A model generated the notes under the pieces. That model was not told the origin of the DNA. It ran no database searches and saw only the letters and a list, made by a program, of their open reading frames with translations. 62,134 bases of DNA from positions 1 through 62,134 of the forward strand of contig CAMYJX010000031.1 of the NCBI GenBank assembly GCA_947258825.1, written 5' to 3'. Position numbers and translations under genes: made by a program. Shown piece after piece: positions 36,594-45,232 of this stretch (within the stretch, counting starts at the first letter, position 1; each line of letters starts with the position of its first letter). This DNA is from an uncultured Pseudomonadales bacterium (GTDB lineage: Bacteria > Pseudomonadota > Gammaproteobacteria > Pseudomonadales > Azotimanducaceae).

Positions 36594-37928
36594 ATGGATT
36601 TTCTGCTCTACCCCCTTGCGTTGATCGTCACCCTGGGCGTGCTCGTGACCTTTCATGAGCTGGGCCACTTTGTGCTTGCCCGGCGCTCGGGGGTTCGCGT
36701 GCTGCGGTTTTCCGTCGGGTTCGGGCGACCAATCTGGATGCGCCGGGACCGACACGGCACCGAGTTCGCGATTGCTGCTATCCCGCTTGGTGGCTATGTC
36801 CGCATGCTTGACGAGCGTGAGCCTGGCGCGATCGAAGCGGAGCGTCGACCGGGTGACGTTTCTTTCAACGAACTGTCGGTATGGTGGCGCATGACCATCG
36901 CTTTCGGCGGGCCGGTGGCCAATTTCATCCTCGCCGTTTTCATTTACTGGGTGCTGTTCGTTGTGGGGACGACGACGCTGGCGCCCATGCTCGGCTCGGC
37001 TCCGGAGGGGTCCCCCGTCGACCTTGCCGGGATCCCCGCTGGGTGGGAGATTGCCGCCGTTGACGGCACCCCAACTCCGGGCTGGCAACAGGTGACCATG
37101 GCTCTCGCTGGCAGGCTGGGTGATTCCGGCAGCATCGCTCTGGATGTACGCCGGCCGGGCTCGTCGATAGAGCAGCGCTACGAGTTGCCCGTATCCAACT
37201 GGCATCGCGGAGAGGACGAGCCGGATCTGTTGGGATCCCTGGGCATAGAGCCCTCCCTGCCGCCCGTGGTTGGCGAGGTGCTGCCGGATGGACCGGCCAG
37301 CCGGGCAGGGTTTCGAGTCTGGGATCGGGTCGTGGCCGTCGACGGTGACGAATTAGATACCTGGGTTCAATGGGTTGAGGCTGTGCAGCAGGCGCCAGAG
37401 CGTACGCTGCGCGTAACGGTGGATCGTGAAGGGTCGATGGTGGAACTTACGGTTCTGCCAGACGCGCGATCCGCCGCCGGTGACACGCAGGTTGGGTATG
37501 TGGGCCTTGCCCCTCATACCAATGACATCCGCTATGGGCCTATCGATGCGGTAGCGCGAAGCTTCGGTGAAACCGGCGACAAAACGCTCCTGACGCTGGG
37601 TCTGCTCAAGAAAATGGTAACCGGCGACGTTTCCATGAAGAACCTCAGCGGCCCCATAACCATTGCCAAGGTTGCCGGCGACTCGGCCCGGTCAGGCTGG
37701 CGATTCTTTTTCAGCGTGCTTGCCCTGCTCAGCATTTCCCTTGGCGTGCTCAATCTGTTGCCGATCCCCATTCTCGACGGGGGGCACATTCTGTTCTGCG
37801 CCGTTGAAGCGGTTACGGGCCGGCCGGTCTCGGAAAATGCGCAAGCAATAGGCACGCAGGTTGGCTTGTTTCTCGTTGCCGGGCTCATGATTCTCGCTCT
37901 CTACAACGACATATCGCGGTTGTTCTAG
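36594..37928 (+). CDS. rseP: Site-2 intramembrane metalloprotease RseP
   Basis: The 444-residue zinc protease has HExxH at 21-25 (FHELGHFVLARR) in its first membrane helix, two periplasmic PDZ domains (about 110-290) and the third ligand motif NLLPIPILDGGHI near residue 400 in the last helices. RseP makes the intramembrane cut in RseA after the site-1 protease, releasing RpoE; both partners are encoded at the beginning of this window. ATG 36594 gives a full-length protein (E. coli 450). Confidence 0.96.
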   Translation: MDFLLYPLALIVTLGVLVTFHELGHFVLARRSGVRVLRFSVGFGRPIWMRRDRHGTEFAIAAIPLGGYVRMLDEREPGAIEAERRPGDVSFNELSVWWRMTIAFGGPVANFILAVFIYWVLFVVGTTTLAPMLGSAPEGSPVDLAGIPAGWEIAAVDGTPTPGWQQVTMALAGRLGDSGSIALDVRRPGSSIEQRYELPVSNWHRGEDEPDLLGSLGIEPSLPPVVGEVLPDGPASRAGFRVWDRVVAVDGDELDTWVQWVEAVQQAPERTLRVTVDREGSMVELTVLPDARSAAGDTQVGYVGLAPHTNDIRYGPIDAVARSFGETGDKTLLTLGLLKKMVTGDVSMKNLSGPITIAKVAGDSARSGWRFFFSVLALLSISLGVLNLLPIPILDGGHILFCAVEAVTGRPVSENAQAIGTQVGLFLVAGLMILALYNDISRLF

Positions 37929-37950
37929 CGGTGGAGGCGTAGGGGAGAAC

Positions 37951-40308
37951 ATGAGGTTGGTAGCACGATGGCTCGCGCCATTGATCCTGTGTCTGTCCGT
38001 CGCCGCACAGGCTGAAACCTTTACGGTGTCCGACATCCGCCTGCAGGGGTTGCAGAGGGTCAGCGCCGGCACTGTGTTCAACCTCATGCCGATCAACGTC
38101 GGAGACACGCTGGATGAGGTCTCGATACGTCAGCTGATCAGGCTTCTTTTCAGGTCAGGATATTTCAAAGACATCCGGATGTCCCGGGACGGCAGCATTC
38201 TGGTGATCACCCTGGTCGAGCGTCCTGCGATTGAAAGCATCGAGATAGAGGGCAACAAGGCGATCAAGACTGAGGCGCTTCTGGAAGGCCTGGGCCAGCA
38301 GGGGTTGCGCGAGGGCGAGATCTTCAAGCAGGCCACCCTGGAGCGAGTGAGCATCGAGCTGGAGAGACAGTACGTGGCGCAGGGCCGTTACGGCGCGAGC
38401 CTCGAAACCAACGTGGAAGATCTGCCCCGAAACCGGGTCGCCATTCGCATCGACATCGAAGAGGGTAAGAGCTCGGGCATACGCCATATCAACGTGGTGG
38501 GTAACGAGGTATTCGAAGAGCAGGAACTGCTCGATCAGCTGGAACTGAAGCACCCGAGCCTGTTTTCGTTTTACCGCAACGATGACAAGTACGCCCGAGA
38601 GAAGCTCTCTGGAGACATTGAGAAGCTGGAGTCCTATTACCGGGATCGGGGCTATGTGGAGTTCGAGATCGATTCTACTCAGGTTGCCATCACCCCCGAC
38701 AGGCGACAGGTCTATATAACCCTCAGCATCGAGGAGGGCGATAAATACACCATCAACGAGGTCAATCTGGTTGGCGAGCTCAGTGATGTCAGGCCGGAAG
38801 ATCTGGAAAGGCTCATCCTTGTTGCGCCGGGTCAGGTTTTTTCCCAGGCGCTGGTGACGGCGTCCGAAGAGCGGCTGACTCAGGCCCTGGGTAATTCCGG
38901 CTATACCTTTGCCAGCGCCAGCGGCGTGCCCAACATAAGCGAAGACGGCACGGTGGACGTGCAGTTTTTCGTGGATTCGGGCAAGCGAGCCTACGTGCGT
39001 CGAATGACATTCACGGGTAATACCGTGACTCAGGATGAAGTGCTGCGTCGAGAGATGCGTCAGATGGAAGGCGGATGGGCGTCAACGGCTCAGATTGATC
39101 TGTCCAAGGTTCGGCTGGAGCGTCTTGGCTATTTCTCATCGGTAAACGTCGAAACGCCGGAGGTTCCAGGCGCTGACGATCAGATCGACGTCGTGTTCAA
39201 CGTTGAAGAGCAGCCTTCTGGCAGCATTTCGGCCACGCTGGGCTACTCCCAGGGTTTTGGCGCCATTCTCGGTGCCAACTACCAGGAAAACAACGTCCTT
39301 GGCACGGGCAACAGCCTGGGCGTTGGCGTCAGCTATTCCCAGTATCAGAAATCCGTCAGCTTCAATTACTTCAACCCCTACTACACGCTGGATGGCATCA
39401 GTCGTGGCTACAACATGTACTATCGTACGCTGGACTATGACGAAGCCAACATCGCCGAGTACACCACGGACTCCATCGGCCTGGGCCTGAACTTCGGCTT
39501 CCCCATCGGAGAGACCCAGCGCATCAACTTCGGCGGCCTGGTGGAATACACGGATATCACGGAGGGGGCTTTCCCGGCGCAGGAGGTATCCGAGTTCATC
39601 GAGAAGAACGGCAACACATCCTACAACTACAAGCTCAACCTCTCCTGGTCCAGTTCCACGTTGAACCGTGGCCTCTTTCCCACCCGGGGTCGTTCCCAGT
39701 CAGTGGGAATGGAAGTTGCCGTACCGGGCAGCGATCTGCAGTTCTACAAGCTCTTTTACAACGGTCAGATCTACTTCCCGCTGGCTGACCGCTGGACGGT
39801 ACGGGTGCGCACCGAGCTCGGGTATGGCGATGGCTACGGAGATACCGAGGCGCTGCCCTTCTACGAGCACTTCTTCGCCGGCGGTTTCGGTTCGGTGCGT
39901 GGCTTCGAAAGCAACAGCCTCGGGCCGCGCAGCACGCCACCCGTCGTCGACATCAATGGCAACCCCATTCCCCAGTCGTTCTTTAACGACGATCAGGATC
40001 CGTTTGGCGGCAACCTGCTCGTAGAGGGCAGCATCGAGCTGATCTTTCCGCTGCCTTTCATCGAAAATACCACCCAGTTCCGCCCGGTGCTCTTTGTCGA
40101 CGCAGGAAACGTGTTCAATACCGACTGTCCGGACGTGAGCACGGTCTGCGACAGCCTGGATTTCGGGCTGATCAGATATTCCGCGGGTGTGAGCGTAACC
40201 TGGATTACCGGTCTGGGCCCTATGACCTTCGGTCTGGCCAAAGCGTACAACGTCGGCGAGTTCGACGAAGAGGAGTTTTTCCAGTTTGAGCTGGGCCGCA
40301 CTTTCTGA
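37951..40308 (+). CDS. bamA: Outer-membrane protein assembly factor BamA
   Basis: The 785-residue protein has a signal peptide (about 1-21, ending AAQA), five POTRA domains (about 22-410; the first starts TFTVSDIRLQGLQRVSAGTV) and a C-terminal Omp85 beta-barrel with the insertion-loop region FAGGFGSVRGFESNSLGPR and a terminal aromatic residue (GRTF). It folds and inserts outer-membrane beta-barrels. Position between rseP and skp is canonical. Confidence 0.97.
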   Translation: MRLVARWLAPLILCLSVAAQAETFTVSDIRLQGLQRVSAGTVFNLMPINVGDTLDEVSIRQLIRLLFRSGYFKDIRMSRDGSILVITLVERPAIESIEIEGNKAIKTEALLEGLGQQGLREGEIFKQATLERVSIELERQYVAQGRYGASLETNVEDLPRNRVAIRIDIEEGKSSGIRHINVVGNEVFEEQELLDQLELKHPSLFSFYRNDDKYAREKLSGDIEKLESYYRDRGYVEFEIDSTQVAITPDRRQVYITLSIEEGDKYTINEVNLVGELSDVRPEDLERLILVAPGQVFSQALVTASEERLTQALGNSGYTFASASGVPNISEDGTVDVQFFVDSGKRAYVRRMTFTGNTVTQDEVLRREMRQMEGGWASTAQIDLSKVRLERLGYFSSVNVETPEVPGADDQIDVVFNVEEQPSGSISATLGYSQGFGAILGANYQENNVLGTGNSLGVGVSYSQYQKSVSFNYFNPYYTLDGISRGYNMYYRTLDYDEANIAEYTTDSIGLGLNFGFPIGETQRINFGGLVEYTDITEGAFPAQEVSEFIEKNGNTSYNYKLNLSWSSSTLNRGLFPTRGRSQSVGMEVAVPGSDLQFYKLFYNGQIYFPLADRWTVRVRTELGYGDGYGDTEALPFYEHFFAGGFGSVRGFESNSLGPRSTPPVVDINGNPIPQSFFNDDQDPFGGNLLVEGSIELIFPLPFIENTTQFRPVLFVDAGNVFNTDCPDVSTVCDSLDFGLIRYSAGVSVTWITGLGPMTFGLAKAYNVGEFDEEEFFQFELGRTF

Positions 40309-40416
40309 TGTAGAATGCGGCCCGTTTTAGCTGGCTGGCTCGGGGCATTTGGGCTGATATCTGATCCCGCACGTAGATCGATATGGCATGCCGATGAATT
40401 CACCAAGGAGTGTAAT

Positions 40417-40944
40417 GTGCGAAAGAAGTATTTGAGTTCAAATTTGCTGTTGGTGGTGTTTCTGCTGTTGGGTGCTTCCGGAGCTGCGGCAGAGCTCAAG
40501 ATCGCGGTGCTGGATACGCAGCGGGCGCTGCTGGAAAGTGAAGAAGCTCGCCAGCTGCTGCAGGCTGCTCAAACCGACCTGGAGAAGGAAGAAACCGAAG
40601 TCAAGAGTCTCGGTGATGAGATTGTCGCGCTCCAGGAGCAGCTGCAGAAGGACGCCGAAGTCCTGAGTCAGGGAGAACAGCGCAAGCGGCAGAAGGAAAT
40701 CGAGGACAAGCGCATCGACTACGAATTTCTGGTCAACAAGCTGCAGAAGGAAGTCAACGATCGACGCCAGGAACTGCTTCAGCAGATGGTTCCCAAGATC
40801 GATGCCGTGCTGAAGGATCTGATCGAGCTGGAGGGATACGATCTGATCATGGAGCGGGCCAATCTGCGGTATGCCAATTCGAAGCACGATATCACCCGTC
40901 GGGTTACGGAGAAGCTGAACGAGCGCCGGGATTCAGCGCGTTGA
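40417..40944 (+). CDS. skp: Periplasmic chaperone Skp (OmpH)
   Basis: From GTG 40417, 6 nt after AAGGAG, the protein is 175 residues with a clear signal peptide (MRKKYLSSNLLLVVFLLLG, cut after GAAA), the start of the mature protein ELKIAVLDTQRALLESEEA, and a long heptad-rich coiled coil (about 45-130). The trimer holds unfolded outer-membrane proteins in its tentacles. A longer reading from 40315 buries the signal peptide and is wrong. Confidence 0.93.
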   Translation: MRKKYLSSNLLLVVFLLLGASGAAAELKIAVLDTQRALLESEEARQLLQAAQTDLEKEETEVKSLGDEIVALQEQLQKDAEVLSQGEQRKRQKEIEDKRIDYEFLVNKLQKEVNDRRQELLQQMVPKIDAVLKDLIELEGYDLIMERANLRYANSKHDITRRVTEKLNERRDSAR

Positions 40945-40948
40945 TCTG

Positions 40949-42073
40949 ATGGACGCCGAACCCGCGCCAGTCGACCCAGCAGATAACGCTTCAGCAGATG
41001 AGGAAATCGGCCAGGCTCAGCGAGCAGAAGTTTTCACGCTTGCGCAGCTGGCGGAGCGGGTGCATGGGAAGGTCGCCGGAGATCCGGGGACTCTGATCAG
41101 CGGCCTTGGCAGCCTGGAAACGGCGCAGCCCGGAGAGATCAGCCATCTTTCCAGCCCGACCTACAGGCGGTACCTCCGCACCACCAGGGCCAGCGCGGTC
41201 ATTCTCAACGAGGAAGACGCGGCTGCCTGGGCGGGTGTGGCGCTGGTGGTATCCAACCCTTATCTTGCGTTCGCGCGTATTTCCCAACTGTTCGCTCGCC
41301 GACCGTCGGTGACGCCCGGCATCGATCCCGCCGCGCGGATAGCGCCGGATGCCGTGGTCGAAGAGTCGGCGTGCATAAGCGCGGGCGTCATCGTGGGCCC
41401 CGGGAGCCGCGTCGGTGCTCGTGTGCGCCTGTTCGGCAACGTGGTTATCGGGGAAAATTGCACGCTGGCCGAAGACGTCGTTCTCATGCCCAATGTCGTC
41501 CTTTACACGGACGTGAGGATTGGGGCACGTACCGTGGTTCACAGCGGGGCCGTCATCGGTGCCGACGGCTTTGGATATGCGCCGGACGAACAGATGCAGC
41601 TGGAGGCGATCGCGCAGGTCGGCGGCGTGTCCATTGGCGCTGACGTCAGCGTCGGCGCCTGCACCTCCATTGACCGAGGCGCCATTGGGGATACCGTGAT
41701 CGAGGACGGGGTCAAGATCGACAATCAGGTGCAGATCGGTCACAACTGCCATATCGGCGCCCACAGCGTCGTCTGCGGCTGCGTCGGCATCGTCGGCAGC
41801 ACACGCCTCGGGCGTCACTGCGTCCTTGCGGGTGGGGTCGGAATAGGCGGAGACGGGCCCATCGAGATTTGCGACCACGTGGTGGTCAGCGGAATGACGC
41901 ACGTTTCATCTTCCATCGACGAGCCTGGCGTATATTCCGGCGGGGTGATACATAATGACAGCCACAGCTGGAAGAAGAATGCGTTGCGCTTCCAGAAGCT
42001 GGACGAGCTCAGCCGGCGGGTAAAAGCCCTGGAGAAGCAACTGGAGGAGGGCGCCGAAGGGGAGGGCTTCTAG
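40949..42073 (+). CDS. lpxD: UDP-3-O-acylglucosamine N-acyltransferase LpxD
   Basis: The 374-residue enzyme (E. coli 341) has an N-terminal uridine-binding domain (about 30-125, with LSSPTYRRYL) after a non-conserved acidic leader of about 27 residues, then a left-handed beta-helix of hexapeptide repeats (about 130-320) with GADGFGYAPDE and the catalytic-histidine region IGHNCHIGAHSVVCGCVGI. It adds the second acyl chain in lipid A synthesis. It lies 4 bp after skp. Confidence 0.94.
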   Translation: MDAEPAPVDPADNASADEEIGQAQRAEVFTLAQLAERVHGKVAGDPGTLISGLGSLETAQPGEISHLSSPTYRRYLRTTRASAVILNEEDAAAWAGVALVVSNPYLAFARISQLFARRPSVTPGIDPAARIAPDAVVEESACISAGVIVGPGSRVGARVRLFGNVVIGENCTLAEDVVLMPNVVLYTDVRIGARTVVHSGAVIGADGFGYAPDEQMQLEAIAQVGGVSIGADVSVGACTSIDRGAIGDTVIEDGVKIDNQVQIGHNCHIGAHSVVCGCVGIVGSTRLGRHCVLAGGVGIGGDGPIEICDHVVVSGMTHVSSSIDEPGVYSGGVIHNDSHSWKKNALRFQKLDELSRRVKALEKQLEEGAEGEGF

Positions 42074-42171
42074 GAAGAGCCCTGATTCGACGTCGATGGT
42101 CTCAGCCTCTTCGAGTGACTGAGCGAATGAGCTCTGCCATACAACAAGCCTGACCAAAAGGCCCGACTGCC

Positions 42172-42609
42172 ATGAAGACAATTACCGATCTGTTCGACTA
42201 CCTGCCGCATCGCTATCCGTTTCTACTGGTTGATCGTGTTCTGGAAGTCTCGGAAGGCGAGCGGATTCGCGGATACAAGAACGTCACCATCAACGAACCG
42301 TTTTTCAATGGCCACTTTCCCGGGCATCCCATCATGCCCGGCGTGCTGATCATTGAAGCGATGGCGCAGCTGTCGGGCGTGCTGGCTTTCGATGCGAAGA
42401 ACCGCCGTCCCGCCGACGGGTATACCTACTATCTCGCGGGAACGGACAAGGCACGATTTCGTCGCCCCGTTGTGCCGGGTGATCAACTGATGATGGAGAG
42501 CCGGATTCTTGCTGATAAGCGCGGGGTCATGAAGTTCGACTGCCAGGCGTATGTCGAAGGCAATCTGGCGTGTTCGGCCGAGATCACCTGCATGGAGCGA
42601 GAACTCTGA
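42172..42609 (+). CDS. fabZ: 3-hydroxyacyl-[acyl-carrier-protein] dehydratase FabZ
   Basis: A 145-residue hot-dog fold enzyme. The catalytic His and Glu are in [21 protein letters not shown], preceded by [13 protein letters not shown]. It dehydrates 3-hydroxyacyl-ACP in fatty acid elongation and competes with lipid A acylation for substrate, hence its conserved place between lpxD and lpxA. It is followed by lpxA after 2 bp. Confidence 0.96.
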   Translation: MKTITDLFDYLPHRYPFLLVDRVLEVSEGERIRGYKNVTINEPFFNGHFPGHPIMPGVLIIEAMAQLSGVLAFDAKNRRPADGYTYYLAGTDKARFRRPVVPGDQLMMESRILADKRGVMKFDCQAYVEGNLACSAEITCMEREL

Positions 42610-42611
42610 GC

Positions 42612-43415
42612 TTGATCGACCCCCGGGCAATCATCGATCCGTCAGCCCGGCTTGGCAGCAACGTGGCGGTCGGTCCCTGGACGATCATAGGTCCGGACGT
42701 GGAAATTGGTGATGAATGCTGGATCGCTTCCCACGTTGTCATGAAAGGCCCGACCCGGCTGGGGCGTCGCAATAAGGTGTACCAGTTCTCCTGCATCGGA
42801 GAAGACACATCCGACAAGAGCTACAAGGGCGAACCCACGACCCTCGAGGTCGGTGACGATAACGTCTTCCGTGAGGGATCGAACGTTCATCGAGGCACGC
42901 TCAAGGATCAGGGCAAGACGGTCATCGGTAGCGGCTGTCTGTTCATGCCCTACGTGCACGTTGCTCATGACTGCGTCCTTGGCGATCACATCATCATGGC
43001 GAATTACTCGGCGGCTTCCGGTCACGTGCACATCGGTGACCACGCGAATCTCGGCGGCTATGCGGGCATCGCCCAGTACCGCAGGGTCGGCTCCCATGCG
43101 CACGTCTCCGCCATGAGCCTGGTGATCAAGGATGTGCCCGACTTCGTTACCGTTTCCGGCAACCCCGCATCGGCCCTCGGCGTGAATCTGGAAGGGCTGC
43201 GACGACAGGGGTTTTCCAAAGCCCTGATCCAGGACATACAGGACGCCTACAGGGTGGTCTGCAGAAGTGGCCTGACGGTTAGCCAAGCCTGCGAGCAGCT
43301 TGCTGAAGCGGCGGGCACAACGCCGGAAGTGGAGCAGTTTCTGCAGTTCGTAAAGAACTCTCGATGGGGCATCGTGCGGCCGCGCAGCCGGTCCAGCGAC
43401 GGTGAGGGTGTCTGA
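42612..43415 (+). CDS. lpxA: UDP-N-acetylglucosamine acyltransferase LpxA with Ala at a conserved His
   Basis: From TTG 42612 the protein is 267 residues (E. coli 262), a hexapeptide beta-helix (about 1-190) with a helical C-terminus. The catalytic base His119 is in YVHVAHDCVLGD. The helix-turn segment normally reading (G)xxxVHQ(F/Y) is GYAGIAQYRRVG here, so the conserved second histidine is Ala154. The RGTLKDQGKTVIG acceptor loop is present. LpxA transfers the first R-3-hydroxyacyl chain in lipid A synthesis. The TTG start is two bases after the fabZ stop; no better start exists. Confidence 0.92.
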   Translation: MIDPRAIIDPSARLGSNVAVGPWTIIGPDVEIGDECWIASHVVMKGPTRLGRRNKVYQFSCIGEDTSDKSYKGEPTTLEVGDDNVFREGSNVHRGTLKDQGKTVIGSGCLFMPYVHVAHDCVLGDHIIMANYSAASGHVHIGDHANLGGYAGIAQYRRVGSHAHVSAMSLVIKDVPDFVTVSGNPASALGVNLEGLRRQGFSKALIQDIQDAYRVVCRSGLTVSQACEQLAEAAGTTPEVEQFLQFVKNSRWGIVRPRSRSSDGEGV

Positions 43416-44598
43416 GGATGGTGCGGGCGCTGCCGAGCGGCGCCCCGTCATCGGAATTGTCGCCGGCGAGGCGTCCGGAGACATGCTCGGACAGGGTCTC
43501 ATGAGCGCGTTGAAGCAGCGTTACCCGAACGCACGGTTCTTAGGCGTTGGGGGGCCCGCCATGGTGGCGGAAGGCCTTGAGCAACTCGTGTCCATGGACC
43601 GCCTTGCGGTCAACGGTTTCATTGATCCGATCAAACGGCTCCCAGATCTCCTGAGCATCATAAGGCTGTTGCTGCGCACCTATGGGGAAACCCGTCCGGA
43701 CCTCTTCGTCGGTATCGACTTCAACGTCTTCAACCTGTTGCTCGAGCGCCGCCTCAAGAGGCACGGCATACCCACCGTCCACTATGTGAGCCCGTCCGTG
43801 TATGCGTGGCGGCGAGGCCGAGTGAGGCGCGTCGCGCGCGCCGCAGATATGCTGCTGACGCTGTTTCCATTCGAGCCGGAGCTGTATAAACACACGCGGG
43901 TGAACGCGGTATTTGTTGGCCATCCGCTGGCGGACGCCATTGCGGAAGCGGACGGCGGCGAGCAGGCGCGCCTGGCTGCCTGCCGCGAGCTGGACATCGA
44001 CCCGAAAGGGCCGGTGATCGCTGTGCTTCCGGGCAGCCGCATGAGCGAGATCCGGATGCTTGGAGACAGATTCCTCGATGCGGCGCAGCTCGTGCAGCGT
44101 GAGCTTCCCGATGCCAGCTTCATCGTTCCCTGCGTGCGTCCGCAGATAGCCGATTGGATTGCTGTTGCCCGTCAGACGCGCCCGCAGTTGACCCTCACGA
44201 CTTATCAGGGAGACGCCAGGGTTGCGCTGACCGCCTGCACTGCGGCCCTGGTCAAATCGGGCACGAGCACCCTCGAAGCCATGCTGCTCGGTCGCCCCAT
44301 GGTTGTCAGCTACCGCCTCGGCCCCCTCACCTATCGGCTGGTGCGAATGCTCCTGAGAACGCGGTTCGTTGCGCTGCCGAACATACTGGCCGGACGGCCC
44401 CTGGTACCCGAGCTGCTGCAGAAAGAGGCTACGCCGACGCTGCTCGCCGGCGCGCTGCTGGCAGAGCTGGACAAGTCGGGTGTCGACCCAGAATACTTGT
44501 CGGAGTTTCGGCGTCTGGGAGACATCCTGCGTCGAGACGCGAATACCCGGGCCGCCGAGGCGGTATCACGATGTCTGGAGGCTGAAAACCGAGCCTGA
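43402..44598 (+). CDS. lpxB: Lipid-A-disaccharide synthase LpxB
   Basis: A 398-residue GT19 glycosyltransferase: [18 protein letters not shown] at the N-terminus, [37 protein letters not shown] and [10 protein letters not shown], then [20 protein letters not shown]. It joins UDP-diacylglucosamine and lipid X. The GTG at 43402 overlaps the end of lpxA by 14 bp; another GTG two codons later is also possible. The stop overlaps the rnhB ATG (TGATG). Confidence 0.96.
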   Translation: MRVSEDGAGAAERRPVIGIVAGEASGDMLGQGLMSALKQRYPNARFLGVGGPAMVAEGLEQLVSMDRLAVNGFIDPIKRLPDLLSIIRLLLRTYGETRPDLFVGIDFNVFNLLLERRLKRHGIPTVHYVSPSVYAWRRGRVRRVARAADMLLTLFPFEPELYKHTRVNAVFVGHPLADAIAEADGGEQARLAACRELDIDPKGPVIAVLPGSRMSEIRMLGDRFLDAAQLVQRELPDASFIVPCVRPQIADWIAVARQTRPQLTLTTYQGDARVALTACTAALVKSGTSTLEAMLLGRPMVVSYRLGPLTYRLVRMLLRTRFVALPNILAGRPLVPELLQKEATPTLLAGALLAELDKSGVDPEYLSEFRRLGDILRRDANTRAAEAVSRCLEAENRA

Positions 44599-45232
44599 TG
44601 AGTCTGCTGGACGAAAAATCTTGGTGGGATCAGGTACGCCGCAACGTTGCAGGTGTCGATGAGGTGGGCCGCGGGCCGCTCGCTGGCCCGGTTATGGCTG
44701 CTGCGGTCATTCTGGACCCGCAGCGGCCCATTGCTGGCCTTCGTGACTCGAAGCGCCTATCCGCGCGTCGCCGTACCGAACTCGCTGCCCTGATCCGGGA
44801 GCGCGCCTGGTCGTGGGCGCTGGGTCGGGCCGATGTCCAGGAAATAGACACGCTGAACATTCTCAGAGCGAGTCATCTTGCCATGCAGCGGGCGGTCGCC
44901 GCGCTCGCGGTTGGTCCCGAGCTGGTGCTGGTGGACGGCAATACCGCGTCCAGGCGATAAGCGCCGCCGCGATCATTGCGAAAGTGGCCCGTGACGAGGA
45001 AATGGTTGCCCTGGCGGGTCGCTTCCCGGGGTACGGGCTGGATCAGCACAAAGGCTATCCGACTCGGGCGCATCTGCTGGCCCTGGACGAGCAGGGCGCT
45101 TCGCCGGTGCACCGACGCAGCTTCGCACCGGTGCGTCGAGTGCTGTCGAAGCAGGGAGCTCAACCCGACCAGCGGGAGAAGCGCGTGGGCGCAAATTTTC
45201 AGTCGCAAGCCAGTTCGGAGACGGTGGGGTGA
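44598..45232 (+). pseudogene. rnhB: Ribonuclease HII (rnhB) with internal deletion and frameshift
   Basis: The first 120 codons are a good RNase HII ([42 protein letters not shown]) but hit a TAA at 44958-44960. In another frame the protein resumes with [16 protein letters not shown] and ends [14 protein letters not shown] ... [12 protein letters not shown] at 45232, overlapping dnaE by 4 bp. Only 14 nt separate the GN and IS residues, where E. coli has 21 codons; about 49 nt are missing, including the conserved KGD segment. The enzyme removes ribonucleotides from DNA. As written the gene cannot make a functional protein without frame correction. Confidence 0.85.
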
